This document shows positions 7,409 through 11,272 of a stretch of 11,272 bases of DNA, piece after piece. The translations under genes and the position numbers were made by a program. How positions within the stretch are numbered: the first letter of the stretch is position 1; every line of letters begins with the position of its first letter. The notes under the pieces were generated by a model. That model was not told the origin of the DNA. It worked only from the letters and a program-made list of their open reading frames with translations, and ran no database searches. Where the stretch lies: the NCBI GenBank assembly GCA_001275005.1, contig JWZX01001321.1, forward strand, positions 1-11,272, read 5' to 3'. Source of the stretch: Chrysochromulina tobinii (Eukaryota; Haptophyta; Prymnesiales; Chrysochromulinaceae).

Positions 7409-10400
7409 ATGGCAAAGGCCCCTACCGATGAGGCGGCGCTGCACTTCCTCTCGGACCTCGAGCTGCTCGACACGGCCACTCCTGACGCGCGGTTGTGCCT
7501 CCAGTTCGGCCACAAGTATGCCGTCGGCCGCCGGCCGGAGGTGCCGCCTGCTGGCGCGACCGCCGTCTACGTGCGCACGAGCGTTGCGAGCCGCATGCAC
7601 CTGCTCGTGTCGCAGCACCCGACCGACCTGTGGCTCCAGGGTACGCCCGTCTGGGGCGTGACGGATCTCGGCAGCATGAACGGCACCTGGATCAACGGCT
7701 ACCGCCTGCCCGCGCACACGTGGCGCGAGCTGCGCCATGATGACGTGATCAACATCGGCGAAAAGTCGGCGCTGCGCTGGCGCGTCGAGCAGCCGCTGCA
7801 GCCACCCGCGGCGTCACACGCGGCAGCCGCGGGAGCGGCCGCGGCGGCGGAGGCCGCACCTGCACCCGCGGCGTCCGCACCCGGCGCGGCCCTTATCCAT
7901 GGTGAGGCGGCGGCGGCGGCCGCGCAAGCGCCGAGCAGCAGCGATGCGCGCTCTACCACGCTCGGCGACTGGGTCGAACCTCAGCCTGCTGCCTCGCATG
8001 CAATGGCTCCATACGGCGCGCAACGCACGGAGGCTCCCCAGAGCTTTGGCGACGACCCGAGGGAAGTGGCGATGCACGCGGCGGCGGCGGCCAAGGTGGC
8101 GGCGGTTCAGGCCGCGGATGCGGCCGCCGCGCTTGCGGCCGCCTCTGACGGCTCTGCGCACGCCGCCGCCGTAGTCGCCGCCGCCAACGCTGCGGCGGGC
8201 GCGGCGGCGGCCGCCGCCGAAAGTGCCCGACACGACGCCGAAAGTGCCGCGGCCTCCGCCTACACAGCCTCCGCCTACACGGCGGACGCCTACACAGCCG
8301 ACGCCTACGCTGTCCAAACCGACGACGACGGCGACGAGGACGCCGTGCTGCTGCTCGATGCGCCTCCGCCAGCCGGCTTCCCGCCGGCGTCCTTTGGCGA
8401 CGCCCCGGGCGGGACGCCTGCCATGCCGACCACCGGCAGCGCTGGACGGTCCGCAGTGACCTCTCGAACGTCCGACGAGCTGCTGGCCGATCTCGCCAAA
8501 TCGCTCGTGAGTGCGGGAGCGGCGGGTGATGGCATGCATCTGCTCGTCGGATGGAGCGCGAGATATGAGCTGCGCAAGGAGGGTAACTCAGCAGGCCAGC
8601 CGCAGTTGCTCTTCTTCGACCCCAGTGGGAAGAGGTTCGCTGATGGCCCTCCTAGTTACATACACGAAACTGCCCCGATCGCCTCCCTGATCGCCTCCCT
8701 GATGGCCTCCCTGATGGCCTACCTGATGGCCTACCTGATGGCCTACCTGATGGCTTCTCTGAGTGCCTCCCTGATGGCCTCCCTGATGGCCTCCCTGATG
8801 ACCTCTCTGATGACCTCTCTGATGACCTGCCTGATGGCCTGCCTGATGGCCTGCCTTCACATTCACAGATACCGCACGCGGCCGGACGTTGCGCGCCATT
8901 TTGGGCTGCATGCGCCCGAGCGCACGCGACGCAAGAAGGAGGAGATCGCCGCCGAGGCCGCCGCGCGTGAGGCCCATTCGCAGTACGCTGAAGGGTTCTT
9001 TTCGCCCGCCGCCATCGCCGCCGCCACAGCCGCCACAGCCGCCACCGCCCCCGCCGCGACGGGAGTGTCTCCCGCCGCCCTTGCCGCTGTCTCCTTTGCC
9101 GCCTCGGGCATTTCGTCACCTTCGACGTCCCTGGCGGTGAGCGCTCTCAACGGCCTCGCAGCCGGCGCCGCGTTCACAGGATTCAATCCCGAGCTGCCGA
9201 CCGTCTCCGGATTCCACGTGTCCTCAGAGTCGTCACAGTTCGGCTCAGGATCTGCGGAGCTGCCAACGGTCTCCGGATTTCCAAATCTGGAGCTCTCGAC
9301 GGTCTGTGCTGCCGAGTCGTCCTCCACCGCCGACGCCTCGTTGCCAATCGCCTCCGCTGTACTGCTCCCGCCGGGTGCTCCACTGCCCTCGATGCCCTCC
9401 TCGGTGGCCTTTCCACAGGGCGCCGTCGTGGGCTTTCCACCGGGCGCTTTGCATCACTCGCCGGCCGCGGCGCCACCCGACGGCGGCGCGTCGACCAGTG
9501 CAGCGGCGCCCGCGACGGCGACGACGGTGCGTGTCTTCGGGCTCGGGCTGCCCGAGTCGCTCGGCGTGCTCTTCATCAAGAAGAATCTCGCCACGACCCG
9601 TCCAGAGACGTTACGCAAGCAGCTGCTCCACGACCTCAAGGAAGTGATCGAGCTTGTGTACCCTCACGGCTTCCTCTTTCTCGTGGGGGGGGCGCCGCTC
9701 TACGCGGCGCAGGAGAAGAAGCTCAGCTCAATCCTCGTCCTACTGCACCCGCCCGATAACGTGCTGCACCTGCGCTCAGACCCTCTCGGAGTGGCCTCCG
9801 CGCAGCAGCACCTCTTAGCACAGCAGCAGTTCACAGCGCACCTTCAGGCTGGCGTCTTCGGTGGCACCCTCGACGACCCCACAGTGCCGCTCCCCGCGGG
9901 TGCGGCGCTCGCGCCGCTGCCACCGCCGCCGCCTATCGCAAGCAGCTCAATTCACACACCGACCGGGGGCGGGGCTGCCGCCGGCGCCGCCGCAGCCGCC
10001 GCGGCCGTTGCGGCCGCCGTTGCCGCTGGCGGCGGCGGCGGCAGTGCGTACTGCTTGGCATGCCGCGGTAAGCACCGCGCGCACACCTGTGGCAAGCCGC
10101 TGCGTAACTCGGCTGGCTCTGCCCAGCCGGCGGCCGCGGCTGCAGCGGCCAGGGCGGCGGCCGGCACACCGTCGGCCGGACTGCCTGAAGTATGGGCACT
10201 CGCTACCGACGACACGAGCATGGCGGCCTCTGCTGCGGCCTTCGAAGGCAGCCACGGCGCGATGGCGGCTGCGATCGAGCTGCCGGCCGCGCACGAGACG
10301 GCGGGAGGCGCCCACGACGGCGGCGCGCCCGACGATTTGGATTCTGATGCGGTCGCCGAGTTGCACGCGCAGGAGGTCCTCGCTGCCGATGGTGCCCATG

Positions 10401-10552
10401 ACAGCGCTCATGCGCACGCGCCGTCGTGGGCACCATCGGCGACCAGCGCGGGCGCCGTGTGGGCGCTCAAGAAACGTGGCCGGCCTGCGTTCGAGGACGC
10501 CCACGACGGCGCGAGCGTCAAGAGCAACAAATCCGTGCAGGAGCTGGATTGA
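7409..10552 (+). CDS. FHA-MBD-AT-hook chromatin protein, two exons, 969 residues
   Basis: The start is ATG at 7409-7411 in a good context (aaaaacATGg). The frame is open further upstream, but only from non-ATG codons. Exons are 7409-8634 and 8869-10552. Residues about 28-128 are an FHA domain: VGRR (GR 40-41), SRMH (61-64), DLGSMNGTWING (NGT 91-93). A long alanine-rich region follows (130-340). Residues about 381-422 are a methyl-CpG-binding domain: GWSARYELRKEGNSAG, then FFDPSGKR joined by splicing to YRTRPDVARHFG. In an ungapped alignment to human MeCP2, the two arginine fingers that contact DNA correspond to R389 and R411. The aspartate and tyrosine positions are Q399 and L401. A basic helix (RTRRKKEE) follows. 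Residues 628-717 are a well-folded-looking block of unknown family. Residues 804-816 are a possible zinc site (CLACRGKHRAHTC). KKRGRP at 943-948 is an AT-hook core. The overall picture is a nuclear reader of phosphoprotein and DNA. Methyl-CpG binding and partners are inferred. Confidence 0.85.
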   Translation: MAKAPTDEAALHFLSDLELLDTATPDARLCLQFGHKYAVGRRPEVPPAGATAVYVRTSVASRMHLLVSQHPTDLWLQGTPVWGVTDLGSMNGTWINGYRLPAHTWRELRHDDVINIGEKSALRWRVEQPLQPPAASHAAAAGAAAAAEAAPAPAASAPGAALIHGEAAAAAAQAPSSSDARSTTLGDWVEPQPAASHAMAPYGAQRTEAPQSFGDDPREVAMHAAAAAKVAAVQAADAAAALAAASDGSAHAAAVVAAANAAAGAAAAAAESARHDAESAAASAYTASAYTADAYTADAYAVQTDDDGDEDAVLLLDAPPPAGFPPASFGDAPGGTPAMPTTGSAGRSAVTSRTSDELLADLAKSLVSAGAAGDGMHLLVGWSARYELRKEGNSAGQPQLLFFDPSGKRFADGPPSYIHETAPIASLIASLMASLMAYLMAYLMAYLMASLSASLMASLMASLMTSLMTSLMTCLMACLMACLHIHRYRTRPDVARHFGLHAPERTRRKKEEIAAEAAAREAHSQYAEGFFSPAAIAAATAATAATAPAATGVSPAALAAVSFAASGISSPSTSLAVSALNGLAAGAAFTGFNPELPTVSGFHVSSESSQFGSGSAELPTVSGFPNLELSTVCAAESSSTADASLPIASAVLLPPGAPLPSMPSSVAFPQGAVVGFPPGALHHSPAAAPPDGGASTSAAAPATATTVRVFGLGLPESLGVLFIKKNLATTRPETLRKQLLHDLKEVIELVYPHGFLFLVGGAPLYAAQEKKLSSILVLLHPPDNVLHLRSDPLGVASAQQHLLAQQQFTAHLQAGVFGGTLDDPTVPLPAGAALAPLPPPPPIASSSIHTPTGGGAAAGAAAAAAAVAAAVAAGGGGGSAYCLACRGKHRAHTCGKPLRNSAGSAQPAAAAAAARAAAGTPSAGLPEVWALATDDTSMAASAAAFEGSHGAMAAAIELPAAHETAGGAHDGGAPDDLDSDAVAELHAQEVLAADGAHDSAHAHAPSWAPSATSAGAVWALKKRGRPAFEDAHDGASVKSNKSVQELD
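8635..8868 (+). other. Intron in the FHA-MBD gene, 234 nt, stop-free
   Basis: It starts AG|GTTCGC and ends CACATTCACAG|ATAC. Splicing joins PSGK-R to YRTRPDVARHFG and completes the MBD fold with its second arginine finger. The length is a multiple of three and no stop occurs in frame, so the unspliced frame stays open as repeated MASL/MAYL. That hydrophobic repeat would split the MBD and has no protein counterpart in the family, so intron status is much more likely than coding. Confidence 0.85.
8677..8856. repeat. 12-bp minisatellite, fifteen units, inside the intron
   Basis: Fifteen consecutive 12-bp units of the form gatggcctccct fill 180 of the intron's 234 nt. Variants include gatcgcctccct, gatggcctacct, gatgacctctct and gatggcctgcct. 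Across unit joins each gives CTGAT, which fits the branch-point consensus CTRAY, and the units are pyrimidine-rich. The array stops 12 nt before the splice acceptor. Confidence 0.95.
10385..10440. repeat. 14-nt perfect inverted repeat inside a coding region
   Basis: gccgatggtgccca at 10385-10398 is the exact reverse complement of tgggcaccatcggc at 10427-10440, with a 28-nt spacer. It lies near the 3' end of the FHA-MBD coding sequence, in its low-complexity HD/HA-rich tail. The mRNA could form a strong hairpin here. Confidence 0.9.
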
Positions 10553-11272
10553 GACCGTTGGCGCTCGGAGCTGCGCGCGCCCTGCGCACGCCCCGCGCTC
10601 TGTGGGAACCTTCTGGGAACCTTCCACGACGGGTCGAGCGGGCGGGATTGGAGATGATCGGAGATCCGAGGAATCGATGGTGATGAAACGTCATCGCGTG
10701 CTGATTCGGCGACCCGCGCTGGAGCGCGCGCAACCCCAATCGTACATCAGTACATGCAGGTCAGGGCTTCTCGAGTTGAAGGCCCGGAAGGGGTCGCAGA
10801 AGTGCGTTAGAACTGTGCGATCTCCAACGCTCTCGAGAGCGAGACGAGACGGGGCCGTCCAATTGGGGCCGTCCCCGGGTGGCGATCGGATGGCGCGTGA
10901 CGGGGGTATTTTAACTCGAATTTCTAGACCGGATTTGCAATTTCTGTATCCTTCTCCGCCGGTCACGCGGCATGCGAGATCTGGCATCTGCGTAAAACCG
11001 GCGGTTCGGCCTCACACGTCTCGATTAAGGGTTTCAGGCGAGGGCGGGGCGGGAGTTGACCGGCCCCGATCTACAAAACAGCCCCGCGGGGCTGACCATA
11101 CCTCGAGACCTCTCGAGACAATTGTGGCGGTAGGGCGCCCGCTATGCCAATGGAATTGTTCTCATGTGAGCAACCTCGCTTCACCACCCCTCAGCCATCG
11201 AACCGGCCACGCACCAGCCACCAGGCGGGGCACCCGTCTGCGTCGTCCATGGCACAGGCTTGGGCGTGGACG
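10553..11272. other. Gene-free right end, with palindromes
   Basis: No gene recognised. It holds the 3' UTR of the FHA-MBD gene. A 98-residue minus ORF (10987-10694) has no recognisable motif. Near the edge an ATG at 11144 opens a frame that is still open at 11272 (43 codons), but it is too short to judge. An AT-richer patch lies at about 10905-10950. Perfect palindromes occur at 11079-11094 (cagccccgcggggctg) and near 10831-10842 (gctctcgagagc). I see no tRNA or other RNA gene. Confidence 0.45.

Noticed and set aside
6978-7738. Minus-strand extension of the IMP3 frame up to 7738
   Set aside because: The part beyond 7281 is antisense to the FHA domain and shows no IMP3 N-terminal motif. A strong splice acceptor separates it from the real exon.
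8677-8856. Repeat array considered as a CRISPR array or as a transmembrane repeat protein
   Set aside because: Units are 12 bp with no spacers, so it is not CRISPR. The MASL-type translation interrupts an MBD that splicing restores, so it is not credible protein.
8588-8977. Minus-strand ORF with repeated GHQ motif
   Set aside because: It is the reverse reading of the 12-bp intron minisatellite on the other strand. Any 12-bp repeat without stops gives such an ORF, and it has no other protein features.
1-11272. Bacterial or viral origin of the window, and tRNA or rRNA genes
   Set aside because: GT-AG introns, IMP3 and an MBD-type domain indicate a nuclear eukaryotic genome. No capsid, polymerase, integrase or transposase motif was seen, and I found no convincing tRNA or rRNA structure by eye.

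Overview
This is a GC-rich nuclear segment from a eukaryote. Three GT-AG introns can be placed, because removing each one joins recognisable protein motifs. There is an IMP3-type U3 snoRNP protein, two nuclear FHA-domain proteins, long alanine runs and many minisatellites, and no bacterial-style operons or ribosome binding sites. A unicellular alga (haptophyte-like) would fit, but the sequence alone does not prove the lineage.

Layout. Positions 1-2345 (minus) hold the 5' part of a secreted or surface protein: a probable signal-peptide end, a beta-helix-like N-terminal module, and at least three copies of a roughly 110-residue repeat. It has three visible exons and runs off the left edge. Positions 2387-2680 are AT-richer sequence with no gene seen. 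Positions 2680-3371 are a strongly G-rich minisatellite block containing two 163-bp repeats. Positions 3372-3668 (minus) hold a detached piece of the same beta-helix family, the very module the first gene lacks. Positions 3669-4776 are mostly non-coding, with one doubtful 81-residue ORF. Positions 4777-5192 (plus) are a broken fragment of the PurF (amidophosphoribosyltransferase) glutaminase domain.

The right half is better preserved. Positions 5357-6199 (plus) encode a 280-residue protein with a PNKP/aprataxin-type FHA domain, followed directly by a 14-bp tandem repeat. Positions 6860-7281 (minus) encode the C-terminal three quarters of IMP3; its first exon is not in the window. Positions 7409-10552 (plus) encode a large alanine-rich chromatin-type protein. 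Its order is FHA domain, methyl-CpG-binding (MBD) domain, an unknown conserved-looking block, a C/H metal-binding motif and an AT-hook. The MBD is visible only after a 234-nt intron made of fifteen 12-bp repeats is removed; unspliced, the frame stays open and hides it. Positions 10553-11272 show no gene I can support.

The most interesting points are the FHA-MBD-AT-hook architecture and its disguised intron, the same CTGAT-rich repeat in introns of two unrelated genes, an intron bounded by a 17-nt direct repeat that suggests how it arose, and the scattered pieces of the beta-helix family. The two FHA proteins may both be phosphothreonine readers in the nucleus, but nothing in the sequence shows that they act together.
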